Assembly: GCA_035048495.1 (NCBI GenBank)
Contig: CM068553.1
Location: forward strand, 2,673,259 to 2,737,258
Reading direction: 5' to 3'
From: Euptelea pleiosperma
Taxonomy: Eukaryota; Streptophyta; Magnoliopsida; Ranunculales; Eupteleaceae
Length of the DNA stretch: 64,000 nucleotides
Positions 36,501 through 44,189 of the stretch are shown here, in pieces. Below the pieces are notes generated by a model. That model was not told where the DNA came from, did not search any database, and worked only from the letters and a program-made list of their open reading frames with translations. The number at the start of each line of letters is the position of its first letter. The stretch's first letter is position 1. The position numbers and the translations under genes were made by a program.

Positions 36501-39500
36501 ACCAACAAAAACTACATAATTGGTTCCGGTTTCGAGTCCATCACTTTGAGAACCGGAACCGTTAAGGACCCGAACTGAAAAGAACCAGAACTGTTTGTTC
36601 CGGTTCTGGACACCTTAGGAACCGAACCGGAACCGACCCATTGACACCCCTATCTATCATGCCCAGCTTTGATAACATTTTTTGCAGACAACATTTATTA
36701 ACACCTTTATTCAACACATCAGCTACCTGATCAACTGTAATGACATAAGGTGTACAAATAAATCCAAGACTGAGTTTCTCCTTTATGAAGTATCAATCCA
36801 CTTCAATGTGTTGCGTCCAGTCATGTTGAATTGGATTGAGCAATACTGATGACAACTTTATTGTCACAATACAGGTTCATAGGTGCTTGTACAGGGTAGC
36901 CTAACTCACTTAGCATAGTTTTCATACATAGCAACTCACACACACCATGAGCCATAGAATGGTACTCTGCTTCAGCACTAGAATAGGCAACAACTGGTTG
37001 TTTCTTGCTACGCTATGAAATCAGATTACCCCCAACATAAGTGCAGTACCCTGATGTAGACCGCATGTCTGTAACTGATCCTACCCAATTAGCATCTATA
37101 TAGGCCTCAACCCGCAAACATCCATGCTTGCCAAATAGAAGTCCTTTTTTCCGAGTGAACCCTTGAGATATCGTAGAACCATGTGTTCTGCCTCAAGATG
37201 TCGAGAACAAGGGTCATGCATGAACTAACTAATAACATTGACTGTATATGCAATATCTAAGCGTGTCAGTAAAAGGTAGATAAGTTGCCAACAAGTCTCT
37301 GGAACTGGCTTGTATCAATAATTGTATCCCCGTCAACATGATTAAGCCAGTGTTGCTACTCAATAAGTGGGTCAGCTGGTTTAGCCCCCAGGTTCCCAGA
37401 CTCATGTAGGAGATCAAGGACATACTTCCTTTTGTTAGATGAACACTCTCTGCTTTGAGCTAACAACCTCAATATCCAGGAAATACCTTAGGTATCCCAG
37501 ATCCTTAATTTCAAACTTTGTGCCTAGGTACTTTTTCAACCGACAAACCTCATATGGGTCATCATCTGTAACCACAATGTCATCCGCATAAACAATAAGA
37601 GCAATAGTACGGCATTGACTCCTCTTGATAAACAGTGTATGATCGGCCTGACTCTGCAAGTATCCCATCTTGACTGCAGTGCTGAATCTCTCAAACCAGG
37701 CTCTAGGTGACTGCTTGAGACCATACAGAGCTTTCTTTAGCTTGCACACAGACCATACAGAGCTTTCTTTAGCTTGCACACAGACCATACAGAGCTTTCT
37801 TTAGCTTGCACACAAGTTCTTGTTGTTGTTTGAGGTTGTCACCAATATGTTAAAGATTGAGAGAGAGAGAGAGAGAGAGAGATAATGGAGGTTAGGGAGA
37901 GAATGAGAGATTAGGGTTTGAGAGAGAATGGAGAGATTGAAGTGAATATTCAATCTCCCATAAGTAATATTTATAAGTAGGGGAAACACCTTCTACAAGT
38001 AAAGGAGAAATTGTGTGGGTCAAGTGGGGGCCCATCACTTAACCCATAAGCAATAGGGAATAAACCTCACGTGGGGTAGTGGAACGCAGCCCACTAATAG
38101 CACCCCCACATGTTCACAATTCTCCTCCAAACATTGCGTCCGTACGGCAATCTAACTAGTCCGCTCTCCCATCCAACGATGCTACCGCCATGTTTGGCAA
38201 CAATGAAATTCTTCCAAAGATTATTGGATTCCACACTAAACCGCCAAAGCCACTTACCAAGAAGGGCTACGTTCATATTCTTCAAGTCCATGACCCCGAG
38301 GCCACCTTGTTTCTTAGACCCGCAAATCGACTTACAACTAACTACATCGTATGTGTACCCTTCTTTGTCGTTCCAGAGAAAATCCTTCATCAGTTTCTTC
38401 AACTTTTTAACAACACAAGATGGAATGGTGAAGAGAGAGAGGAAGTAAATGGATAGGTTGGACAGGGTACTTTTGATGAGGACGATCCTTCATTATAGCA
38501 GATTTTGCTTCATCAACTACATTGAAAAAACATTTTGCACCTGAAACGAAGAAGAGAAGAACAGGGAAGAAAACACAGGTATTCTCACTCTTCTCTTCAT
38601 CTCCCTCCTTCCTTTAGAAGAAGCAAAATATGCCCTGGAAATAGTAATTCCCATTATTTAACCAAGGGTTAAGAGTAAATTAAATTTTATTAGGTGAAAT
38701 ACCAAAAAAATTGCCACCAATAGCATATGCACGTGAGGCGCGTGCCTATGCAGCTCTGACACAAGGCGTTAAATAACGTGTCTTAAGGCGTAGGCCTTTT
38801 TTAAAACCTCAGTTGATGAGGCGTATACTGCACAAGCTTTTATGCTTCTTTTACTAAGCCTTAGGGCATTTTAGGGAAGGCCTAGCCCCAAGGTGTAAGC
38901 CTCAAATGCCTTTTAAAACACTGCTCCTACTTACAACTTACTTGGCATAACATTGTTGCAAAGAAAATCTAACGTGCCATTCATGCCACCATATTACTAC
39001 ATATATGCTACTATAACACCGAAACTCCAAATCTCGATGAACAGAATGTTTTTGATGAAAACGACATAACTATCAAGTAGCAAACTTTCAGAGACTTAAA
39101 AAAAAAAAATTAAACTTAATTACATGAAAATAGGATTACAGGGCCGAACCTATGCTTGTTGAGTTCAGCCAACAGAGCGCTCTGCTTTGCCGGGTCCTTT
39201 GGATTGGCATCAGCTTCAGCAATCAGGCGTTCCAACCGCTTCTCCTGCCGCCAAAACGGCCACCAATTCAACCACTCGGAGAATGCAAGATTCTCGAATC
39301 CTCTTTTCGCCAAGGCCAAGACTCCTGTTAGAAACACCACTACCGGTAATCTATTCTCCGCTCTCTCTTTCTCCGCGGCAGTACCGGATTCTGTCACAAT
39401 TTCCACTTCAGAGCTAACTCCTCCTACTGTCTCGGCCTCCATGATGGATACCTCAGGCTCCAGTCTCGAGTTCCCGCTACTAAATTCGTCAGAGAAATCC

Positions 39501-39778
39501 AGACTTTGTTTATTTTCGAGATCCGAAATAGAATCGTGACCAGTGAAACTCGATTCAGTGTTTGAATTCGTGTTTTCTGATAGCATTGCGCGGGGAATCA
39601 GCGGACGATGCCGATGAAATCGAGATTTCCATGAACGTGATTTGATGGAGGAGAATGACGCGGAAGAGGTGAACGAATTGCAGCGATGGAGATTGGAGAG
39701 AAAGAGAGGAGGAAGTTTTGAGGAAGAAATATGTGAACATGAATGTCTACAGAGAAGAGAAGCTTGAAGGGCAGTCAT
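12582..39778 (-). CDS. FTSH9: Chloroplast FtsH protease, FTSH7/FTSH9 type
   Basis: Membrane-bound ATP-dependent zinc metalloprotease of the chloroplast. Seventeen exons: 39778-39150, 34865-34712, 34277-34185, 33989-33901, 33609-33486, 33173-33054, 32532-32482, 23553-23492, 20665-20608, 17101-16976, 16897-16817, 16272-16143, 15959-15811, 14960-14679, 13951-13862, 13725-13672, 12722-12582. They sum to 2433 nt, 810 aa, all in frame with GT-AG borders; Arabidopsis FTSH7/9 are about 800 aa. Order: Ser-rich transit peptide; hydrophobic segment near 144-165; second membrane segment about 307-326; Walker A GAPGTGKT (409-416); Walker B IIFIDEID (464-471); second region of homology TNLPDILDP...RPGRFDR (510-528); zinc site HESGH (627-631). 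No broken exon is seen. Introns 1, 7, 8 and 9 (4.3, 8.9, 2.8 and 3.5 kb) are swollen by transposons. FTSH7 and FTSH9 are close paralogues and cannot be separated here. Confidence 0.94.
13395..13612. repeat. Inverted-repeat element in FTSH9 intron 16
   Basis: ATGGTCCACCATTTTGGTGG near 13379-13398 faces AATGGTGGTCCATCCTCCTA at 13551-13570, and CCCACCTAGGAGA faces TCTCCTAGGTGGG. A GT microsatellite sits at about 13429-13448. It is a non-coding, MITE-like structure. Similar phrases occur in PYL8 intron 2 (5700-5800), in FTSH9 intron 13 (15590-15660) and in PTB3 intron 6 (52300-52480). Confidence 0.5.
14298..14592. repeat. MITE in FTSH9 intron 14
   Basis: The ends GGGTCTGTTTGGA (14299) and TCCAAACAGACCCC (near 14577-14590) are inverted repeats of about 13 bp, a common plant MITE terminus. 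Target duplications are not clear. Confidence 0.55.
17836..20339 (+). mobile_element. Small LTR retrotransposon in FTSH9 intron 9
   Basis: Two diverged direct repeats bound it: 5' LTR about 17836-18914 (interrupted at 17930-18535) and 3' LTR about 19882-20339. Both share CTTTGTATTCATATATCCAA, ATCTCATGACTT, AGTGTTT.AAAT and the terminal TCTAAGAAAACC.TAGCATTG block. The 3' LTR starts TGATGCAG directly after the purine tract GAAGGAGAA and ends CCACCA. The internal part is only about 970 bp, with no recognisable gag, reverse transcriptase or integrase; the longest frame, 19681-19884 (67 aa), is anonymous. It is therefore non-autonomous or internally deleted. Its strand is opposite to FTSH9. Confidence 0.75.
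17930..18535. mobile_element. hAT-type element inside the 5' LTR
   Basis: Compared with the 3' LTR, this 606-bp block is extra sequence in the 5' LTR. It is flanked by a perfect 8-bp direct repeat, TCTACAAC (17922-17929 and 18536-18543). Imperfect inverted ends read AGTTAAGGGCGC on the left and GCGCACGCCTTGACTAT on the right. 18257-18520 on the minus strand holds an 87-aa acidic reading frame without known domains. Confidence 0.75.
21180..22300 (-). mobile_element. 5'-truncated LINE in FTSH9 intron 8
   Basis: Read on the minus strand with several stops and shifts: a post-RT region (NKAFLGKWHWRF...[12 protein letters not shown]...YGVGVWKGI), a [12 protein letters not shown] segment (21777-21998), the zf-RVT finger [18 protein letters not shown] (within 21501-21764), then [16 protein letters not shown] (within 21269-21643) and the tail near 21180. 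It is an L1-type plant LINE without its 5' part. It is in the same orientation as FTSH9. Confidence 0.8.
22481..22577. repeat. Short ATTAC-repeat palindrome
   Basis: ATGCATGTCCTTATTACATT followed by ATTAC units faces its inverse, ending AATAAGGACATGCAT, across a loop of about 25 bases. It lies between two LINE fragments of opposite strand in FTSH9 intron 8. Confidence 0.7.
22690..23331 (+). mobile_element. 5'-truncated LINE 3' end in FTSH9 intron 8
   Basis: The plus strand reads a zf-RVT region ([19 protein letters not shown] near 22805-22860), then [12 protein letters not shown] and VLKIKALLF...LRFEDFVW (22962-23264). It ends in an A-run at about 23323-23331. It is antisense to FTSH9. Confidence 0.75.
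24172..24405. repeat. MITE of the TTTAAAATTTCGTTTC family, copy 2
   Basis: Ends GGTTTAAAATTTTGTTTCGG and CCGAAATTTTAAACC are inverted. The interior matches copy 1 at 1285-1520. It sits just upstream of the older LINE in FTSH9 intron 7. Confidence 0.65.
24958..27411 (+). pseudogene. LINE ORF1 (gag-like, DUF4283-type), one in-frame stop
   Basis: Nucleic-acid-binding ORF1 protein of a plant LINE. The same frame is open from before 24958 to 25329, broken once by TAG at 25330-25332, then open again for 686 codons from 25351 to the TGA ending at 27411. The N-terminal part reads [20 protein letters not shown] and [12 protein letters not shown]. The middle part (25700-25850) has [15 protein letters not shown]...[14 protein letters not shown], typical of the DUF4283 region of plant LINE and gag-like proteins. 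A basic, Ser/Pro-rich, low-complexity region follows (26340-26760). I see no CCHC knuckle. No in-frame ATG exists between 24898 and 25330; a TTG in the N-terminal region may be a lost start. Confidence 0.75.
27408..31050 (+). pseudogene. LINE ORF2: endonuclease and reverse transcriptase, frameshifted
   Basis: ORF2 begins at ATG 27408 inside the ORF1 stop (ATGA). Pieces in order: APE-type endonuclease N-terminus ([17 protein letters not shown]; 27408-27725), endonuclease C-terminus ([26 protein letters not shown]; 27893-28150), the RT entry motif PGPDGF (28770), RT core ([56 protein letters not shown]; 28933-29400), catalytic FADD (about 29473), post-RT segment (29643-30341) and the zf-RVT finger [18 protein letters not shown] (30655-30710). 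TAG stops at 27723 and 28448 and at least four frame changes separate the pieces. All domains of the family are present. Confidence 0.85.
31839..32019 (-). mobile_element. tRNA-derived SINE inserted in the older LINE tail
   Basis: On the minus strand, from 32019: a box A-like GGACTAGTGGTTGAGCG, then a box B-like GGTCGTGAGATTGAGTCTC, then a body ending with the A-run. The flanks are AATTAGCTCCTTTTTT (31822-31837) and AATTAGCTCTTTTTTT (32020-32035), a target duplication of about 16 bp with one mismatch. Confidence 0.8.
35169..35501 (+). mobile_element. 5'-truncated LINE tail with 16-bp target duplication
   Basis: 333 bp holding the LINE C-terminal text [28 protein letters not shown] and [11 protein letters not shown] (35180-35422), a 3' UTR and an A9 tail (35492-35500). 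It is flanked by the perfect 16-bp repeat ACAATCTAAGAATCCA at 35153-35168 and 35502-35517. It lies in FTSH9 intron 1, antisense to the gene. Confidence 0.85.
35979..36208 (-). repeat. Copia 3' LTR
   Basis: On the minus strand this 230-bp block starts TGTTGTCAGGGGC directly after the purine tract and ends ATCACAACA, so its termini form the TGTTGT/ACAACA inverted pair expected of LTRs. A GA-rich block at about 37821-38090 may be the matching but diverged 5' LTR; I could not align it convincingly. Confidence 0.6.
36243..36652. mobile_element. hAT-type MITE with GGTTCCGGTTCC subrepeats
   Basis: Inverted ends TTGGGGTGTCAA and TTGACACCCCTA (one mismatch) and a perfect 8-bp target duplication, TCTATCAT, at 36235-36242 and 36653-36660. 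The interior consists mostly of degenerate ACCGGAACC / GGTTCCGGTT units on both strands, so it can fold on itself. It has no ORF. It inserted into the copia remnant, so it is younger than it. Confidence 0.85.
37719..37814. repeat. Three exact 32-bp tandem repeats
   Basis: The unit begins GACCATACAGAGCTTTC and is repeated at 37719-37750, 37751-37782 and 37783-37814 without differences. The unit is part of the copia KKALYGL coding motif and is not a multiple of three, so the repeat breaks the frame. A GA dinucleotide repeat follows at about 37857-37883. Confidence 0.9.
38094..38500 (-). mobile_element. LINE ORF2 fragment in FTSH9 intron 1
   Basis: The minus strand reads [50 protein letters not shown] and [14 protein letters not shown], the post-RT part of LINE ORF2. 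It stops at about 38100 against the GA-rich repeat region. A LINE-type 3' end on the same strand at about 35900-35975 may be its other half, separated by the copia insertion. Confidence 0.7.
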
Positions 39779-40080
39779 GGTGAAGATAATTAGGGTTTTC
39801 CCTACGTAACAGTCTGAAACAAATCAGGGTTTTAGGAAGATCTCTCTCTCTCCCTCTCCCTCTCTCTCTCTGTAATAGAGAAGTAATGAGTTTGAGCTTT
39901 TATTAGCCTCACGATGGAGAGAGACAGGGAAGAGAGGATTAGAGGAAAAACCTTATCTCGATGTTCACTGGCGCCCCTTTTGGGATTTTTATTTAGTTGA
40001 CTCGCGGAAATAGAGAGTAGAGAGAGTCCTACCCAAAATAAACAGAGACAGACAAGAGTCTCGGGGTCTGAGTCGTCGTC
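39779..40080 (-). promoter_or_regulatory. FTSH9 5' leader and proximal promoter
   Basis: Immediately upstream of the FTSH9 start. A plus-strand TC-rich tract (39840-39873) is a purine-rich (GA) tract in the FTSH9 sense; such tracts are common in plant core promoters and leaders. No clear TATA box was identified. 40081-40440 has no supported gene; an 84-codon plus-strand frame at 40109-40363 has no recognisable feature apart from a hydrophobic middle. Confidence 0.4.
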
Positions 40081-40439
40081 ACTCGCGAGTCACGACTCAC
40101 GACTCGTTTTGCGAAGCGGTAATTTTGCTTTGTCAAGGATACAAAATCTTTGCGTGCTTCAAGCTAGAAACATGGCTACTCCATATAATCTCGGCCGTCC
40201 GTCTGCTACTCTTGTATTCGGAGCACTTTTTCTTGTGTTTTGTGGGGTTGCATCTGTAATGGTGTTGCTTCGTCGCATTCCTCTTAAGATTCCTAAACTC
40301 CAAATAACATTTGTTTTTAGGACTTTAATTGCATGTCTTTTTAGTTTTTATTCTCTTGAATGATATGGCTAATATCCGCCAATCCGCTTTGATGTTATAG
40401 GCTTTTTTATTCAGAAATTTTTTAAAAAAATAACGATTT

Positions 40440-41060
40440 TTAAATAACTTACGTGCGATAAGTGCCTAATCCAATTTTGTCCAAGAATGAATTGTGCCGA
40501 GTAGCACGTGACAATCCCAACTCAAAGGTGAAGACATAATCCGCTTGATGCATAATTCTTTGTTTGGCCAGGCTATCTACAGAAGAATTTGCTTCCCTAA
40601 AAATATATTTAATGTGAACATGAGATTCAGAGGCCAACTTACGGATACGAGTCCAAACCTGGGTGATATACCACAGAACCTCAACAACCCCTTGGAACCA
40701 ATTAACTAAAATCTAAGAATCAAGCTCCACACATATGGGTTGTAAGTTTAGAGATTTACTTAATATTAAACCAGTGAGCAGAGTATAGGATTTTGCAATG
40801 ATGCTAGAAGAAATACCAAAAGCAGAACAAAAGGCACCAACAAATCTACCATTGTCACCTGAAGGGGTTAAGGCATCATAATGAAAAGGATTTTTTTAGT
40901 ACTTATTGGACTTGAATGCTCGTGTAACCAAGTCTTCGCCTTTTGAATAACTCTTGAGGTTGGGACAATAAAATTGTCATTTCAAGCTTGAATTTTGGCA
41001 AGCCATATCTCCCAACACAATAATACCACGAAGATTACTAACTTGGGAAATTTTTCTTAA
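40440..41060 (-). mobile_element. LINE-type RNase H (RVT_3) remnant
   Basis: The minus strand reads, across stops, IVPTSRVIQKAKTWLHEHSS, FVGAFC, SKSLNLQPICVELDS, and HVHIKYIFREANSSVDSLAK (40449-40637). The last is the RNase H-like motif (REAN..VD.LAK) attached to some plant LINEs. There is no intact frame. Confidence 0.6.
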
Positions 41061-41160
41061 GGAAGAAAACCAAAAAAGAAATCTAGCAAAAATAAATTGG
41101 TTAGGAAAAATCTCATTCCAAAAATAATTCCAAAATATTGTAAGACTTCCTTCGCTAGAG

Positions 41161-41549
41161 GAGAAAACCTTTGCTCACACAAGTGTGAGCAAAGCCGATC
41201 ACACATCACAATATGAGCCACGGGGCACACTCTTAGAGGACGATGACCGTATGGATGTTTGGCTAGTCCCTCAGTGGACTTGTAACCCAACAATTAGCTT
41301 GATTAGTAATTTCTAAGAGTTGGATTGGAGTCATTTGCATGGGTTGCTTTTAACCGTAGAATTGACCATTATTTGGGGTACTAGATCCAAAGGTCTGACA
41401 TAACTAATCAGGCTGATTTTTGGTTTTCAGGCCCAACGAGGGACTGGCCAAACATCCATACGGTCATCGTCCTCCAAGAGTGTGCCGTGTCTCATATCAT
41501 GACGTGTGATCGGCTTTGCTCACACACAGGTGTGAGCGAAGGTTTACTC
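41161..41549. mobile_element. Mutator-like MITE with perfect 9-bp target duplication
   Basis: 389 bp with inverted ends GAGAAAACCTTTGCTCACAC and the inverse ending GCGAAGGTTTACTC. It is flanked by TCGCTAGAG at 41152-41160 and 41550-41558 (perfect). Internal blocks match the MITEs at 2315-3076, 7400-7765 and 58112-58502. Confidence 0.85.
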
Positions 41550-41559
41550 TCGCTAGAGT

Positions 41560-44189
41560 GCCTTGTCATATGTTTACTATTTTTAGCGACACAATTAAGG
41601 TTTATAGAAGTACTATTTTCTTTTGGAGAGGTTCATTCAAATCCTACTCAAGGCAACCATTGTGCTCGACGTCCCTACCTCTTTCTCTCTCTTTTTAATT
41701 TTCTTCAATTGATCTCCTGCAAAAACCTTAATAGGACCTATGTACAAGCACCCTTGCTCACATGGCAAAGGGATCCTCTATGATGTAGACAACCTTCACC
41801 TTTCCGCATTTTAGTTCTTGTTCCCGCAAGTGAGACAAATATGGCAGATGCTATGTGTTTTGATATGGATGAACACATGAAACACCTTTATATCTTTCAA
41901 AAGTTCCTATGGAAGGTATTGTGCAATACTCCTCACATCCCTCTACATCGACTTTGGTGGCTGGCTGGCTGCAGCCACCAGGCACCAACGGCACCATGAA
42001 GTTGCTTGGAATTGTCAGTGACTCGGTCTCCCTTTGGCAAATCATGTGCTCCATACACTACCGAAAGCTGAGACACCGACACTCGTGTTCATTTCGGAAA
42101 CCAAAGCTCCGGAAGAATGAACAAGAAAAATAATTCCAACTCTTGGTTTTTCGAGGTGCACTTGGGTTTCTGCCTCTAGTCTTTTAGGAAGCATGTGGTT
42201 ATTTTGGCAGAATCTAATTTTGTTGTAAATGTTATAGTTCACATCGCCAAATATTAGGGGCTGCCGCAAGTGCCACATCACCACCCGCGGTGGGGTGATT
42301 ACCCCTCGTGTGTTGCCACTGCGAGTGCCACGCGTCAGGCCCTGATTGGGTACAACTTTCCTACTCTTGACAGGGTATCATTGAGGTGCATCAAGTTTGA
42401 TACTTCTCACCACTAAAATTTTGCTGCTAACAGTAACAGCCTTTACATTACTCTCAGGTACCCTCTTGGTTGAGCAGACTGGTCATGCCTAAATGTGCCA
42501 CGTGCATATGAAGTATACTTTTGCACTTCAGCATGCATGTGGTGCTCATCCAGGTGCATCTAAATTTTCGGCTCAGCTGGAATGAATTGACACTTATGCT
42601 CTGTATGGTGATCAACAAAAAGTTTTACAGAAAATTTTTTTTATGACATTTACATGCAAAGATCATTTCTAAAAAACATATTCAGGGCAGAGGCTTATCT
42701 TTCAATGTTTAAGTTAACGAAGACAACGGGGTTAACAATGGTTAACTTTGATCAGTATCAACCGTTATATCAGTTTTTTATTTTTTTTGTAATCATCCGT
42801 TATAACAGTTAATGGAACTTTTTCGAACTTTTCACTATTTCTTTAATATTTAACTACTAAATCTAGTATACTATACATTTTTACTTGAAACTCGAATAAA
42901 ACAGTAGTTAAATGTTATAACAGATAGAGGTTATAATGTAACGGGATATAATGCAACCAATTTTCTTTATTTTTTTCGGTTGGGTATGGAGCAACTCCTA
43001 TAATTGCCTCTTTTTCTTTCTGATAAGTGGCCATTGTTATCTTTGTATGTGCAATGCCAATCATACACTGCAGATACCATTGGTGAAGAGGCGGTTGTGC
43101 TCATGGACAAGGAAATTCCTTGGACCCTCCTTAGACCCCAAGTGAACTGCCTGTGTACGATTCCAGTAGTTTTTTTTTTCCAACATCTAGTGAACGTGGC
43201 TCGACCAAAGAAACAGAAACTACCACTCTTCTTCCACTCACAGACTGTCTTCTCTTCTTCGACGAATTGGTGTCCATATTGTGCTCTACGAGGCCGGCCC
43301 GGACACCCATGGTATCAAAAAATAAAAAATTAGTGTCTATATTACGTTGAAAGAGAACAAACTTTCAACTGTTTCTTTCTCGTTCGAGATACAAATTTGG
43401 ATCACACATAAAAGACACAATAAATGTGGCTTTATGAGAGAGCAATGTGCTGAAGCTGCTATACAATAAATTCAATTAAGAAGGTAAACCAAACAATCAT
43501 ATACAACAAAAAAGATTATAGTTTATCCCAGAAAAAAAAATCTGACTTTACAATCCGATGACAAAGGAGCTGTCAATGCATTCATGGTGAAATTGGCAGC
43601 ACCCTTGATGGAATATATCCTTTTGTTCCTTGCTAGCTCTCTCACTGATGAAGCCCTTTGATTCACACTAGATGGCAGATCTGTTCCTCCAAAACCCATG
43701 GTATTGACTTCTTAATCTACTGTAGTAGGAACTCACCTGTTGGTGATGAAGTTACAAATGCCTGAACCCATCAGAACTAGTTGCTCCTTTCTAGTATTAC
43801 TTTGAGGTTCTTACCTTTTCACATGAAGATAGAAGCTTTGGACTTTCTTGGCTGTCTTGTTAGTGAAGCCCATCAGCTAGAAACTGTAATCAACCGTATC
43901 AGGATGGATATTTTGTTTCATTGAATCTCATGGAAGCATTTCAGCATTGATCTTAGCTTTCTTCCTGATGAATACAAGCCCTGTTGATATGTATGGTATT
44001 GTCCACTTCCCCCCTAGTGACATCTGTCTGCACAATTTATAAGTTTCCTGCATTTTACCAGGAGAAAGTGGTCACCATCCAACTGCCTGTATCGCCTTTG
44101 GTTGGTTGAGAAGTGCTTCTAGATTTGTGTTTTCCACCAATTGATCTTGATAGAGGTCGCAGTACCCAATAGTGAAATAACATACTTGA
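41560..44189. other. Gene-free stretch downstream of the PPR gene
   Basis: No gene is supported. 42715-42945 is a GTTATAACAG-type repeat like those at 10356, 11690 and 58640. 43380-44189 is ordinary AT-rich sequence and probably includes the PPR gene's 3' UTR. The short frames at 41487-42133 and 42951-43350 have no recognisable content. Confidence 0.4.

Larger units (their letters stand above)
35979..37814 (-). mobile_element. Ty1/copia retrotransposon remnant in FTSH9 intron 1
   Basis: The minus strand carries the copia reverse transcriptase end ([48 protein letters not shown] within 37435-37788) and then, with stops, the RNase H region ([39 protein letters not shown]; about 36700-37150). 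The tail reaches a polypurine tract (plus-strand TTCCCCCTCAAG, 36209-36220) and a 3' LTR at 35979-36208. Gag, protease and integrase are missing. A hAT MITE interrupts the tail at 36243-36652, and a 32-bp triplication marks the broken right end. Confidence 0.8.

Noticed and set aside
37855..37885. GA repeat as a CRISPR-like or regulatory array
   Set aside because: Simple dinucleotide microsatellite with no spacers.
39156..39539. 127-aa plus-strand frame
   Set aside because: Antisense shadow of FTSH9 exon 1.
40109..40363. 84-aa plus-strand frame upstream of FTSH9 with a hydrophobic segment
   Set aside because: No homology recognised, no splice context, and it lies in the FTSH9 promoter region.
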